A stretch of 64,000 nucleotides of DNA from Paenibacillus sp. D2_2 (GCF_031199965.1 NZ_CP133605.1:4876501-4940500); one strand, 5' to 3'; positions 10,305 through 20,080 are shown, counted from the stretch's first letter. Numbers and translations are program-made. The notes: a model not told the origin generated them from the sequence alone.

Positions 10305-10637
10305 GGCAATCCTCCTCTTTAACAAGCGGTAAAGCTCTTTGGAATTGTTCATCCATTCTTGCTTCAATTGCCCGAATATCTCGAATCCATATTCACTTAA
10401 TACGTAATACTTGCGTGGTCTGCTCTCGGATGTATCCCAACTGCTTGATACCAGCTCCTGTTTCTCTAACCTACGGAGCAACGGATATAGCGTGCTTTGA
10501 TCAATCCCGATACCCGATTCTTCCAGCAGCTGAACAAGTGAATATCCATATTGAGGTGTTCGTAATTGGCTTAATACCGCTAAAGTCAGCGTTCCTCTTC
10601 TAAGCTCCGTAATCAATGAATTCAATAGAGTACTCAA
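10305..10637 (-). CDS. PadR family transcriptional regulator
   Basis: Winged-helix repressor of about 110 residues. The sequence LRRGTLTLAVLSQLRTPQYG and STLYPLLRRLEKQEL is diagnostic of PadR, followed by the RKYYVLSEYG wing and a C-terminal dimer helix. The start is TTG 10637 with GAGGTG upstream. No stop is seen where expected: the frame continues without interruption into the next gene. Either an indel near 10310 has removed the stop or the two are fused. Two direct-repeat operators lie just upstream, consistent with autoregulation. Confidence 0.88.
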
Positions 10638-10658
10638 TGTTACACCTCATTTCCAACT

Positions 10659-10706
10659 TACTATGTATCATACAGTATATGTTTTATACTATGCATCATA
10701 CAGTAT
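10659..10706 (-). promoter_or_regulatory. Twin PadR operator candidates
   Basis: Two 20-base copies, 10659-10678 and 10687-10706, differ only at one base (TACTATGTATCATACAGTAT and TACTATGCATCATACAGTAT). They are 28 bases apart start to start and each is a rough palindrome. They lie 22-70 bases upstream of padR, where an autorepressor would bind. Confidence 0.65.
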
Positions 10707-10741
10707 TGTTGTTCCAATAGCAATCAGAATTTTCCATTAAT

Positions 10742-10792
10742 AAAAAACTCGGCGGCCTGACTTCGGTGTACTACCCGAAATCAAGCCGCCGA
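10742..10792 (-). terminator. Rho-independent terminator of the SDR gene
   Basis: On the minus strand TCGGCGGC (from 10792) pairs with GCCGCCGA (ending 10749) and is followed by GTTTTTTATT. It follows the dehydrogenase gene. Confidence 0.85.
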
Positions 10793-10848
10793 TGATGGCT
10801 GCTGATCTATATATTTTTACGAATTAGGACCGTAGAGAACGATCAAGT

Positions 10849-11601
10849 CTATTTGGCAGTTACACCGCCATCTACAGGTAATTCAACGCCTGTAATATAA
10901 GAAGATGCATCCGACGCAAGGAACAACACAGCCTCAGCAACTTCTGGTGCTTGGCCTACACGCGGCAGTGCTGTCTGCGACAAGAACCATTGCAGCATTT
11001 GTTCGTTCTTGATCAGATCTGAGCTCATTGGAGTCTCGATAAAACCTGGATGAACAGAGTTTACACGGATGTTATCCTTGCCGAAATCAACGGCGGCCGC
11101 TTTAGTTAACATCCGAACGGCCCCCTTCGATGCAGTATAAGCACCGGCACCACTACCTCCTGTTAACCCTGCTATCGAGGATATATTTACAATTGAGCCA
11201 CTTTGCTTCGCTTGCATATGCGGAATAACATACTTCATCCCAAGGAAGATGCTCTTCACGTTAATGTCCATCACTTTATCCCATTGAGACAGCGTTGTAT
11301 CCAACAATCCAGTAGGCAGAGATATTCCCGCATTGTTGACGAGGACGTCAATTTTACCGTACTTTTGAATCGTACCATCTATAACCTTTACCCATTCTTC
11401 CTCGGATGCGACATTATGCGCATATGCTACCGCCTGTCCGCCTGCTGCTTCAATTTCCTTCACGACGGCTTGTACTGCAGCTTCGTTAATATCTGTGGCG
11501 ACTACGCTTGCTCCGTCTTTGGCGAACAAAATAGCCTCTTCACGACCCATTCCGCTTCCTGCACCTGTAATAATTGCCACTTTACCTGTCATACGTGCCA
11601 T
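10849..11601 (-). CDS. SDR family oxidoreductase (glucose 1-dehydrogenase/FabG-like)
   Basis: Classical short-chain dehydrogenase/reductase, 250 residues. It has the cofactor motif TGAGSGMG near residue 12, NNAG near 90, the catalytic Ser in VNISSIAG, and Tyr/Lys in YTASKG. The D in VVATDIN suggests NAD preference at the end of the second strand. The start ATG 11601 has AAAGGGGA upstream; an upstream ATG in frame lacks a ribosome site. It is monocistronic, with its own terminator. The substrate cannot be read from sequence. Confidence 0.9.
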   Translation of the reverse strand: MARMTGKVAIITGAGSGMGREEAILFAKDGASVVATDINEAAVQAVVKEIEAAGGQAVAYAHNVASEEEWVKVIDGTIQKYGKIDVLVNNAGISLPTGLLDTTLSQWDKVMDINVKSIFLGMKYVIPHMQAKQSGSIVNISSIAGLTGGSGAGAYTASKGAVRMLTKAAAVDFGKDNIRVNSVHPGFIETPMSSDLIKNEQMLQWFLSQTALPRVGQAPEVAEAVLFLASDASSYITGVELPVDGGVTAK

Positions 11602-11752
11602 ATCAACATCCCCTTTGCGATTGGTAAGCAAATTTGTGAATTAATAATTTTTACAATGATAGAATGACTATCACTATGGAATTAATTCTATCACCATTTA
11701 TTCGCAAACTCAATTTTGAATAATTTGGGTACAAGCTTCTTGACTTTAGATG

Positions 11753-11788
11753 CAAAAAAGCCTGCATTCCTCTAATGAATGCAGGCTT
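11753..11788 (-). terminator. Rho-independent terminator of the MBL hydrolase gene
   Basis: AAGCCTGCATTC (11758-11769) pairs with GAATGCAGGCTT (11777-11788). On the minus strand the stem is followed by six T. Confidence 0.85.
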
Positions 11789-11806
11789 TACTTAAAACCT
11801 TGCTAC

Positions 11807-12544
11807 CTAAGACTTATATTTTTGAACAAGCTCCAGCAATGCTTCTTTTACATCGCCATCATAGAGGCCTCCGTGATAGCAGATAATACGCTCTATGTCA
11901 TAATCCAGCAATCGCTGGACAGAGCGCACAGCTTCATCTAAATCGAGGGTGAATTGCGGATTGGCGATATTCAATCTGCCCTGCTCAATAACTACGGCAT
12001 CTGCCGCAATTAATGTTTTGTTAAAGGGAAGGTATAGTGAGATATGACCCGGCATATGACCGGGTGTATGAACAATCTCGATACCCCCGCACCAAGGCAG
12101 AAGTTCGTTGCTTCGAACTGTTTGATCAACAAGTGCCGGTTCGAGCGATTGCAGCGAACGAATAAATTGCTCTGCCTGCGGTTTGGCTTCATCCGGTACA
12201 GCACTGAGGGTGGATTGTGCTTGCTCGAGCCGTAGCGAACGTCTCGTTCCGTCAACATACGGTGCATCCAATTCATGTGCAATGATCTTGATATGCGGAT
12301 AAGTCCGTTTGATCTCCGCAAGGGGACCGATATGATCAATGTCGTGATGTGTCACGATCAGCTTGGTAATCGACTCGAAGGCGATGCCCTGCTTGTCAGT
12401 CGCAGCTTCCAACAGATGCATAAAATCAGGGTAACCACAGTCAATGAGAATGGTATCCCGCTCATCCTGCAGAAGAACCGGAGTAATCACCTGCTTGTGC
12501 CCACCATACTCAAATTCGATATCGAGCAAATGATAATTATTCAT
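11807..12544 (-). CDS. MBL-fold metallo-hydrolase
   Basis: Metallo-beta-lactamase-fold hydrolase, 245 residues. The metal motif reads THHDIDHIG: the second His of the usual H-x-H-x-D-H is Asp, a variant seen in other family members. The later ligands are in HTPGHMPGHISLY, LIAADAV and ICYHGG. The start at 12544 has AAGGAGG six bases upstream; the frame is open further upstream without a ribosome site. It ends at its own terminator. The substrate is not identifiable. Confidence 0.88.
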   Translation of the reverse strand: MNNYHLLDIEFEYGGHKQVITPVLLQDERDTILIDCGYPDFMHLLEAATDKQGIAFESITKLIVTHHDIDHIGPLAEIKRTYPHIKIIAHELDAPYVDGTRRSLRLEQAQSTLSAVPDEAKPQAEQFIRSLQSLEPALVDQTVRSNELLPWCGGIEIVHTPGHMPGHISLYLPFNKTLIAADAVVIEQGRLNIANPQFTLDLDEAVRSVQRLLDYDIERIICYHGGLYDGDVKEALLELVQKYKS

Positions 12545-12632
12545 AGCTGCCTCCTTGTATCTATGTTGTTCAAGACTAAGCTTAGCTGATAACATAGCTA
12601 GGGAAAAGGACAAGCATGATCCAGCATCAAAG

Positions 12633-12905
12633 TCATCCGCCTCGCTGTTCGTGAATAATTCTCCTTACGCTACGCTCGCTTAAATAATAATGTTGTGCAA
12701 GTTCCTTCACCGATATTCCTGAACAGAAGCTTTGCAGGATCTCAGCATTTCGTTCTTGAAGCATCCGCCTATAACCGGAACACTCCCCCCACTGCCGCTT
12801 CTTCTCCTCTCGGACCGGGATATATAAATAGTCGCCCTGTACATATTGTTGAATACTGCTTATCAGTTCCTCTGGTAATATCGATTGTGCATTCTGGTAT
12901 TTCAT
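12633..12905 (-). CDS. CD3324 family protein (small HTH protein)
   Basis: A 90-residue protein with MKYQNAQSILPEEL, then QQYVQGDYLYIPVREEKK, and a C-terminal helix-turn-helix (GISVKELAQHYYLSERSVRR). This layout matches the CD3324 family of small DNA-binding proteins. GGGAGTAGAAAG precedes the ATG. A long hairpin lies 42-106 bases upstream. Role unknown. Confidence 0.85.
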   Translation of the reverse strand: MKYQNAQSILPEELISSIQQYVQGDYLYIPVREEKKRQWGECSGYRRMLQERNAEILQSFCSGISVKELAQHYYLSERSVRRIIHEQRGG

Positions 12906-12946
12906 CTTTCTACTCCCATCTATATAGCTTATTAAGATATATAGAG

Positions 12947-13011
12947 GAGCAGAGAGTTCCAGCTCAGTATGAGACAGGCTCTAAGCAAAGATCTGTTGGA
13001 ACCCTCTGCTC
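12947..13011. repeat. Inverted repeat upstream of the CD3324 gene
   Basis: GAGCAGAGAGTTCCA (12947-12961) pairs with TGGAACCCTCTGCTC (12997-13011) with one mismatch, leaving a 35-base loop. It is in the 5' region of the CD3324 gene. No T-tract follows, so a terminator is unlikely; a structured leader or operator is possible. Confidence 0.5.
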
Positions 13012-13106
13012 AGAGCCATATACATAGATACGTACTAGCAAGTTTATCATGCAATCAACTCCTGTCTTTTAGCAATGTGTTATGACGTATATATCCGTAC
13101 TACCTT

Positions 13107-13478
13107 CTATTTGACTCTTAGGTTCTTCGTGATGGATTCACGCTCGTTCTTTGTCAGACTTCGGAATACAAGATCATAGGAATGGTCGATCATTGCCTGC
13201 AGGTCCGCAAGTGGAAGACTGCCATCTACAATGACTGTATTCCAATGCTTCTTGTTCAAATGGTACCCGGCCACTACGCATTCATGTTGTTCCCGTAAGT
13301 TCTCGGCAATTGTCGGATCACATTTCAATGAGATGTTCACCGTGTCCTGCTGTCCGTGCTCGCTCAGAAGGGCGAACATCTTCCCTCCCACTTTCATAAC
13401 AAGTGGCTCCGGGCCGAACGGATAATCTTGGACCGCCCCTTTTTTGGAGGTACAATAGGCACTCAGCTTACTATACAC
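13107..13478 (-). CDS. MmcQ/YjbR family DNA-binding protein
   Basis: A 123-residue protein of the YjbR double-wing fold. It shows CTSKKGAVQDYPFG, VMKVGGKMFALL, SLKCDP and AGYHLNKKHWNTVIVDGS in family order. The start is taken as GTG 13478 with AAAGGAGA upstream; the frame stays open to 13553 but that would add 25 residues the family lacks. Monocistronic. Function is unknown beyond presumed nucleic-acid binding. Confidence 0.87.
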   Translation of the reverse strand: MYSKLSAYCTSKKGAVQDYPFGPEPLVMKVGGKMFALLSEHGQQDTVNISLKCDPTIAENLREQHECVVAGYHLNKKHWNTVIVDGSLPLADLQAMIDHSYDLVFRSLTKNERESITKNLRVK

Positions 13479-13832
13479 AGGAATCTCTCCTTTATTTTTA
13501 AAAAATAAGATGCTGGTGCTAATATACCATGTTTGCTGGAAGGATCGCATCATATGTGAGTTATTCCTTCCCTAATATAGCGATTTGAACTTCATAGACT
13601 TATTCCGAGAGGTTATTATTGGGTTATGTAATCTAGAAAAGTTCCTATTACAGTTCATTTCATGCATAACTTTATCTTTGAAATATGTCATGCTATACTT
13701 ACTTTTATAAAGTTACTTATTTATTTCCAATAAGCTCTTATGAATTAAGTTTTCGATAATCCCTAGATCAGATTCCATATTGAATCCAATCCAAGGGTAA
13801 ACTAATAATACTATTAATAACAGAGGTGACCT
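13479..13832. other. Intergenic region with a candidate promoter
   Basis: No gene is seen. Near its right end TTGAAT (13780-13785), a 17-base spacer and TAATAA (13803-13808) form a weak promoter for the flavin reductase. The rest is AT-rich without repeats I can recognise. Confidence 0.45.
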
Positions 13833-14443
13833 ATGTTAACCATTTACCCGGAAAATCAGACTGAAAGAGATAATTATAAGCTTCTGATCGGTAGCATCAT
13901 CCCGCGTCCGACGGCATTCATTACCACACAATCCAATGATGGTGTTGTAAATGCCGCTCCGTTCAGCTATTTCAATGTCGTGACCGCAGATCCGCCAATG
14001 ATCTCCGTATCGATTCAAAGGAAACAAGGCAGCTACAAGGATACCTCGAGAAACATTATAGAGACGGGTGAGTTTGTCGTTCATATCTCAGATGAGGATT
14101 ATATCGAGGCGATTAATCAGACGGCAGCTAATCTTCCTCCGGAAGAGAGCGAAGTAGAACTCGCCAAACTTACCACCGTCCCCAGTGAGAAGATCAATGT
14201 TCCAGGCATAACTGAGGCCAAAATCCGCATGGAATGTGTGCTGGAGAGAGCAATAGAGCTAGGCGGCACCCCTTCTTCCCGACCTGTGACCTTATTATCG
14301 GTAAGGTCGTATGCTTCCATATCGAAGATGATCTGTACGAAAACGGGCGGATTGATGCCGAAAAGCTCAAGCCGGTTAGTCGCCTTGCTGGCAACAACTA
14401 TTCGAAGCTGGGTGAAATTTTCGCGATTGCACGGCCTGAGTAA
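13833..14443 (+). CDS. Flavin reductase family protein (FMN-binding split barrel, frameshifted)
   Basis: DIM6/NTAB-type flavin-binding protein of about 203 residues. The N-terminus has YKLLIGSIIPRPTAFITT and AAPFSYFNVVTADPPMISVS, both typical. The frame breaks near 14280; the second part continues as CDLIIGKVVCFHIEDDLYE and ends YSKLGEIFAIARPE, the normal family end. One base is missing or extra around CCTTCTTCCCGACC. AGAGGTGACCT precedes the ATG. Confidence 0.88.
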
Positions 14444-14521
14444 ATAAACAGCTGAGATCATTCAAGGTTTTTACTTGCGATGTTATAATAACATCAAGCC
14501 ATATGGGAGGAGACAACTAAC

Positions 14522-14956
14522 ATGCATAATCAAAAAGCATCGGAGAAGGATTATGGTCTTATTCTGGATCTATGGGAGAAGTCTGTTATAGCTACGCATC
14601 ATTTCTTGGCTGTTGATGATAGGCACAAGCTAAAGGAAGAGATTCCTTCATACTTTCCACATCTTGATGTGAGGCTATGGTATATTGAGGATCAACTTAT
14701 CGGATTCTCGGGGGTTCATGAATCCCATCTCGAAATGCTATTTCTAGATCCCGGTCTTACCGGAAAAGGGTATGGGAAACAGATTATCCGCTCTTTGATC
14801 GACGATTATGGAGTAACGAGCGTGGATGTGAATAAAGATAATGAAAACGCCACATGCTTCTACTTAAAAAGCGGGTTCACCGTTGTCGGCGAGAAACCTA
14901 CCGATGGCGAGGGCCGCCCCTATCCAATATTAAATCTAAAATTAAAATCCCAATGA
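14522..14956 (+). CDS. GNAT family N-acetyltransferase
   Basis: A 144-residue acetyltransferase of the YjaB-like group. The acetyl-CoA loop is seen as LDPGLTGKGYGKQII, and the C-terminal Tyr in CFYLKSGF follows NATCFYL. GGGAGGAG lies before ATG 14522. Substrate unknown. A terminator overlaps its last codons. Confidence 0.9.
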   Translation: MHNQKASEKDYGLILDLWEKSVIATHHFLAVDDRHKLKEEIPSYFPHLDVRLWYIEDQLIGFSGVHESHLEMLFLDPGLTGKGYGKQIIRSLIDDYGVTSVDVNKDNENATCFYLKSGFTVVGEKPTDGEGRPYPILNLKLKSQ

Positions 14957-14978
14957 TTATCGCAATCATTGGGATTTT
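14944..14978. terminator. Bidirectional terminator
   Basis: AAAATCCCAATGATT (14944-14958) pairs perfectly with AATCATTGGGATTTT (14964-14978). It lies between the acetyltransferase and the convergent AraC gene, and overlaps the acetyltransferase stop. Confidence 0.85.
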
Positions 14979-15024
14979 AACATCTCCAGCATCTGGCATG
15001 AATAATCATGCTGGTCTTCCTCTG

Positions 15025-15849
15025 TCATATTTGATTCTGCTTACGATACTGCAGTGGAGAGCGCTTCGCAATCTGCTTGAACACCCTGCCGAAATGAGCG
15101 ATACTATCAAAGCCTGTCTCCTCGGCGATTCTTGTAATTTTATATTCCGTCTCCCTCAGCAAAGTCTGCGCTTCACTAATTCGTATATAGTTCAAATATT
15201 CAATCAAAGTAAAGCCAGTCGTTTGCTTAAAAATACGGCAAAGATACGTCTCACTAATAAAGAAATGCTCGGCAATTCCCGGCAGGGTCAGCTTCTTCGC
15301 ATACTCCTCGTTCAAATATTCAATGACGCTGTACACTCTGCGCTGCTTCTCGCTCGATTCAGGCGGTACCGGCTCCGGCTTGGCTTCGTGAATTCGTTGA
15401 ATGAGAATCAGCATCTGCAGCAGCAAGGCCAGCAAATACTCCGTTGATCCGCTCCTTGCCTCCTTCTGTTCACGCAGCATGGCATGGAACAAGTCTTCAA
15501 AGCGTCCCTGCTCATGCACATCAGGACGAAGCAGGAAGCTCTCCCCTTGATACAAAGGCAGTTCCCCTATTCCGAACCCCATCAGAGGCTGAATGAACAA
15601 ATCGTCGAAATTAACCAATACCCGTTCATGCGAGGAGCGCCCCTTGCTCGTCGTCCTATGCAAATGGTTCTTATTAATAAACAGCAGATCGCCGACTCGC
15701 AGAGAGTAAACCCGGTCATTGATATAGTAGTACCTCTCTCCAGCCAGCAAGTAATAGATCTCATAGCCCTCATGAAAATGATCGGAATCCATATTAAAAT
15801 GCCCGGTACGCTTGATCTGTTCTACGGCAAAGAATGGTGTTGTACTCAC
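15025..15849 (-). CDS. AraC family transcriptional regulator with cupin domain
   Basis: A 274-residue regulator. Residues 15-90 form a cupin-type ligand-binding barrel (HFHEGYEIYYLLAGERYYY, LRVGDLLFINKNHLH). The C-terminal 100 residues are the AraC double HTH (KLTLPGIAEHFFISETYLCR and ITRIAEETGFDSIAHFGRVF, then SPLQYRK). It is divergent from the Gfo/Idh/MocA oxidoreductase 160 bases away and is the likely local regulator of that gene. Confidence 0.92.
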   Translation of the reverse strand: MSTTPFFAVEQIKRTGHFNMDSDHFHEGYEIYYLLAGERYYYINDRVYSLRVGDLLFINKNHLHRTTSKGRSSHERVLVNFDDLFIQPLMGFGIGELPLYQGESFLLRPDVHEQGRFEDLFHAMLREQKEARSGSTEYLLALLLQMLILIQRIHEAKPEPVPPESSEKQRRVYSVIEYLNEEYAKKLTLPGIAEHFFISETYLCRIFKQTTGFTLIEYLNYIRISEAQTLLRETEYKITRIAEETGFDSIAHFGRVFKQIAKRSPLQYRKQNQI

Positions 15850-15861
15850 AGAACATCCCTA

Positions 15862-15896
15862 CCTTCTCTGTGCTGAAAACTGAACTTTACGAACAT
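15862..15896. repeat. Partial copy of the MITE end found at 24.5 kb
   Basis: This 35-base stretch (CCTTCTCTGTGCTGAAAACT onward) matches 24477-24511 at roughly four of five bases. Only the right end is present; the left end would fall inside the AraC gene. It is a solo or eroded end next to the regulator start. Confidence 0.5.
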
Positions 15897-16010
15897 ATCT
15901 TATTAGATAAAATATGCATAGTTTTTCGCGTATTGACTAATAAACGCTTAGATTCTTGCATTTCATATACTATAAAATAGATTTATACCAATGTAAATGG
16001 AGTGATCATC

Positions 16011-17315
16011 TTGTCCAAGAAGAAGTACGTCATCGTAGGTACCGGAGGTCGGGCAGAGTTTTTCTATAGTGAGCTGGTTACTACTTTCAAAGAAACTTCA
16101 GAGCTGGTAGCGATTTGCGATCTCAATCAGACCAGAATGAATTATGCGAATAAACTATTACAAGAGAAATACCATTATCATGAGGTCCCGACTTATAAAG
16201 CAGATAAATTTGATCAGATGATCGAGGTGACGAAGCCGGATTTCGTGATCGTATGCTCGATTGATCGTACTCATCATAAATATATCGTTCGTGCGATGGA
16301 GCTTGGCTGTGACGTTATCTCCGAGAAGCCAATGACTGTGGACGAGGAAAAATGCCAGGAGATCTTCGAAGCAATCGAACGCACCGGCCGGAACTTGCGC
16401 GTTACGTTTAACTACCGCTATGCGCCACATAACACGAAGATCCGTGAAGTGATCATGGATGGAACGATCGGCGAAATTCTATCGGTCAATTTCGAATGGT
16501 TGCTCAATACCCAGCATGGTGCTGACTATTTCCGCAGATGGCATCGTGACAAACGAAACAGCGGCGGACTACTCGTACATAAGTCTACACACCATTTCGA
16601 TCTGATGAATTTCTGGTTGGATTCCAGACCGGACACGGTATTCGCCATGGGCGATCTGCGTTTCTATGGTAAGGAAAATGCGGAAAAGCGTGGTGTTACT
16701 GAATTTTATCAACGCGCTTATGGAAGCGAAGTAGCGAAGAATGATCCGTTCGCACTCCATCTTGACCAGAATGAACACTTGAAGAGCATGTATCTCGATG
16801 CTGAGCATGAGGACGGCTACCAACGAGACCAGAGCGTGTTTGGGGACAATATCAGCATTGAAGATACGATGAGCGTGATGGTTAAATATAAGAACAAAAC
16901 GGTGATGAACTATTCACTGAACGCTTATATGCCTTGGGAAGGCTTCATCATCGTATTTAACGGTACAAAGGGGCGGATGGAAGTACGGATTACCGAGCAG
17001 TCCTACGTCAATTCTGGCGGCGATAAGGCGGATGAAGGTGCACTACAGGGCATGAACATTATGATATACCCTCACTTTGCAGCACCCTACCGTGTCGAGA
17101 TCGAGCAAGGCGTAGGTGGCCATGGCGGCGGCGACCCCGTGATGCTACGCGACATCTTCGATAAGAAGCAAGAGGATCGCTTCAATCGTGCTGCTTCTCA
17201 TATCGACGGAGCAATGTCAATCATGACTGGTATCGCAGCCAACCGCTCGATCCGCACCGGTCAACCTGTCAAGGTCGACGACCTGATCCGGTTCCCTGCC
17301 GATAGCTTGAAGTAA
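16011..17315 (+). CDS. Gfo/Idh/MocA family oxidoreductase
   Basis: NAD(P)-dependent sugar or polyol dehydrogenase, about 434 residues. The Rossmann fold starts KKKYVIVGTGGRAEFFYSEL, followed by the EKPMTVDEEKC segment that carries the family catalytic Lys, and an elongated C-terminal alpha/beta domain. The start is taken as TTG 16011 because GGAGTG lies seven bases upstream; the GTG at 16002 overlaps that site. It is divergent from an AraC regulator. Likely part of carbohydrate catabolism; substrate unknown. Confidence 0.9.
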   Translation: MSKKKYVIVGTGGRAEFFYSELVTTFKETSELVAICDLNQTRMNYANKLLQEKYHYHEVPTYKADKFDQMIEVTKPDFVIVCSIDRTHHKYIVRAMELGCDVISEKPMTVDEEKCQEIFEAIERTGRNLRVTFNYRYAPHNTKIREVIMDGTIGEILSVNFEWLLNTQHGADYFRRWHRDKRNSGGLLVHKSTHHFDLMNFWLDSRPDTVFAMGDLRFYGKENAEKRGVTEFYQRAYGSEVAKNDPFALHLDQNEHLKSMYLDAEHEDGYQRDQSVFGDNISIEDTMSVMVKYKNKTVMNYSLNAYMPWEGFIIVFNGTKGRMEVRITEQSYVNSGGDKADEGALQGMNIMIYPHFAAPYRVEIEQGVGGHGGGDPVMLRDIFDKKQEDRFNRAASHIDGAMSIMTGIAANRSIRTGQPVKVDDLIRFPADSLK

Positions 17316-17348
17316 AGCCTTTAACTTAGCTACCAACATAGAACGGAA

Positions 17349-17385
17349 GCAGCCTCCTGGAATCACCAAGAGGCTGCTGCTGTTT
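17349..17385 (+). terminator. Hairpin after the oxidoreductase gene
   Basis: GCAGCCTC (17349-17356) pairs with GAGGCTGC (17370-17377), followed by TGCTGTTT. The T-tract is weak. Confidence 0.55.
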
Positions 17386-17430
17386 GGGACTCTATGCAGG
17401 AGAAGAGTTGACCTTGTCCAGGCGCCATTT

Positions 17431-19337
17431 TTACACTAGCCTCTTAAACAACGCTCTTCTATATCTGTTGTTCACTGCCAGGTAACCCACGCATTGAATA
17501 ACTAGGAAGATGATAAAGCTGGCTGCTGTAACACTACTTAGCGAACCGCCGATAACTTCACTCAGGAATGCCACACCAATAAAAAAGAGTAAGCTTGCCA
17601 CAATAAAAGGCACAAATATTAACACGGCGAGTTGCCCTGATACAATCGACGACAGCTCCTTCTTAGATAGCCCAATCTTCATAATACCCTTGTATTTCTC
17701 GCGCTCCTTGTCCAAATCCGTAATTAACCGGAAATAGATCATGCTGAGAGCTGCGATCATAAATATAAGGCTAAGCATGAACCCTACATAGAACATTAAA
17801 TTCTTTGAGTTCTTCTCCACAGAGAACAGATCCCCTGCGCTAAAGAGTCCAAATTCCCCATGTTCACTGAACCCTATTCTATCTGTTAAAGCCCTTGTCG
17901 TTGCCACGTCCTCTTTCCAGTTATCGACGTTATAAGCAAACACATGAATCGGGTTCAAGCCTTGTATTCGCTCGATCCCTACATAGTCCCGATTAGATAC
18001 AACCATGAGACGATTAAAGTAACCGGCAGGCATAATGTTCTGGTTGCTTCCCCCTACGACCCGAGGTGTCATTTTTGCTTGTTGAAAGATCGTTTGAATA
18101 AAGTCAGGAATACTCTGGTCCATCTTCTCCTTAGGCTGGCCACTAATCACGTAAACCTCATCCTTATCCAAGGAAATGGCTTCTCCACCAAGCCCTTGAA
18201 TCGCTGTATTGTAATTGCTTAGTGAGATGATGGCCTGTCTTCCGTGCTCATCATTGTAGAGAACATCATATTTATAGGAGGCGTAGCCAACCTGATCTTG
18301 CAAGCTTTGCTGCAGCAGCCCCACATGCTCTGATTCGTGCTGGTTATCTGAATGAGATACATACATGTAGTCATACGGGTAATTGGCCTTCGTATTCTGC
18401 TCTACATTCGCATTCGCACTATACAATCCCACAATGGAGAAGAACGTCCCCATAAGTAACAGCGAGACTAGATACATCATCTTCACGTTACTACGCAATT
18501 GCGACTTCATCCCGGATATGGTAAGCATGTTCGTCTTCTGAAAATAGCGCTTCTGCTTTTGAACAAGCTTCAACACGAATAAGGATAGCTGTAAATATAA
18601 GAAATACAATCCGATCACAAAGACGATGAACAAAGAAAGTACACCAAAACCGTTGTCCGAGATTTGACGAACAAACGATGTATTATACCAAAGCGTCATC
18701 ATAGCCAGGGTTCCCCCCACAGCGATCAACGCGAGAGCTAGAATGACCGGAGAAAAGCGAGCCTCTGTCTCCATTTTCTTATCCGACTTAAGCAATTGGA
18801 TGATTCTTTGCTTTCGAATGAACAACGGGAGAAGAAGGAGACGAGTAAGAACAGAATAAAAAACATCACTAAGGTCAAGATCATGGCCTTGATTGGAAAA
18901 TACATCGCGAATCCTTCGACTTGCATGACCTTCCGTGTCACCATCAGAAATAATGGCGCAAATATCAGCCCGAGCGCAAGAGCCGCAATGATTGCCGCAA
19001 TGCCGATGATCATATTTTCTCGGAAGATCATCTTTTTAATCTGCCGCTTCGACGCCCCCATGATGACGAATAGTCCGAGCGTCTTTTGCCTTATCTTCAT
19101 GAATGACATTACTGAATAGGATATAAATACGAATGAAAACAGATACACCAACACCGATCCCGCCATCATGGCCATAGAAAGGGCCGAACCATTCGCAATG
19201 ATCGACAGATCCGGATGGAACATCGATACCGAGAACGAGAAAAAGATGAATATCGAAAATACACTGCTTAGGAAATAAGCAATATACGTCCATTTATCCC
19301 GTAAAATATTGTTCAGAACAATGTTATTGAATGTCAC
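17431..19337 (-). CDS. BceB-like FtsX-family ABC permease for antimicrobial peptide detoxification (frameshifted)
   Basis: Membrane subunit of a Bce-type transporter, about 635 residues, as in BceB (about 646). It has an N-terminal helix pair, several central helices, a large extracytoplasmic domain of about 200 residues (about residues 260-470) that binds the peptide-lipid complex, and a C-terminal helix triplet. The start is GTG 19337 with GGAGGTG upstream, overlapping the ATPase stop by 14 bases. The frame breaks near 18828; one extra base in TTCTTCTCCCG restores FFFPLFIRKQRIIQLLK. With the ATPase and the two-component pair it forms a sensing and resistance module. Confidence 0.9.
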
Positions 19338-20080
19338 TTCGCCCACCTCCAAGGAAAGTCAAGGTGTCCATAATATTCTGATAGAAATCCCCCTGATGGT
19401 TACCACGATGGATCTCGTTATATAGCTTGCCGTCCTTAATGAAAATAACGCGGTTACAGAAGCTCGCCACATAAGGATCGTGGGTGACCATAAGAATGGT
19501 TGTCTGAAGCGTCTGGTTAATAGACTTGAACAACCCCATCACATCTTTCACCGATTTTGTATCCAAATTCCCCGTAGGCTCGTCCGCAAGCAGTAGTGAA
19601 GGCTGATGGATAATCGCTCTGGCAACGGCTACCCGTTGCGCCTGGCCCCCGGAAATCTCGAACGTGCGCTTCGGCAGCAAAGACTCGATCCCCAGCAACG
19701 TGGTTGCTTGCTCCAAGCGCCGTTCCATCTCAGGTATAGGAACGCTGTCCAAGGTAAGCGGTAGTAGAATATTCTCGGACCGTCAGGGTATGCACCAGGT
19801 TAAAATCCTGGAACACAAAGCCAAGCTCATTTCGTCTAAATTTGGCCAGATCTCCATCATTCATGGAGTGTGGTTGCTGTCCATTCACGGTAATCTCTCC
19901 ACCGCTGGGGATATCAATCGTAGAGATGCAATTCAGAAGTGTAGTCTTTCCGCTTCCGGAAGGACCCATAATCGCCGTGAAATCCCCTTGCTCCAGATCA
20001 AAGGAAACGTCGTTCAGAGCTGTATAGTTAACTTTACCGACATATGTTTTCTCAAGCTGATGCACTTGTAATATTTTCAT
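19324..20080 (-). CDS. BceA-like ABC transporter ATP-binding protein (frameshifted)
   Basis: ATPase of the Bce-type exporter, 252 residues as expected. Walker A is GPSGSGKTT (about residue 38), the signature is ISGGQAQRVAVARA, Walker B is LLLADEPTGNLD, and the H-loop is MVTHDP. The frame breaks near 19765, between LTVRE and ILLPLTLDSVPIPEM. The shift here is an extra base or two missing ones, unlike most others in the window. It precedes the permease with overlapping translation. Confidence 0.91.

Noticed and set aside
16158-16823. Minus-strand ORFs inside the Gfo/Idh/MocA gene
   Set aside because: Antisense shadows; the plus-strand gene has clear motifs along its length.
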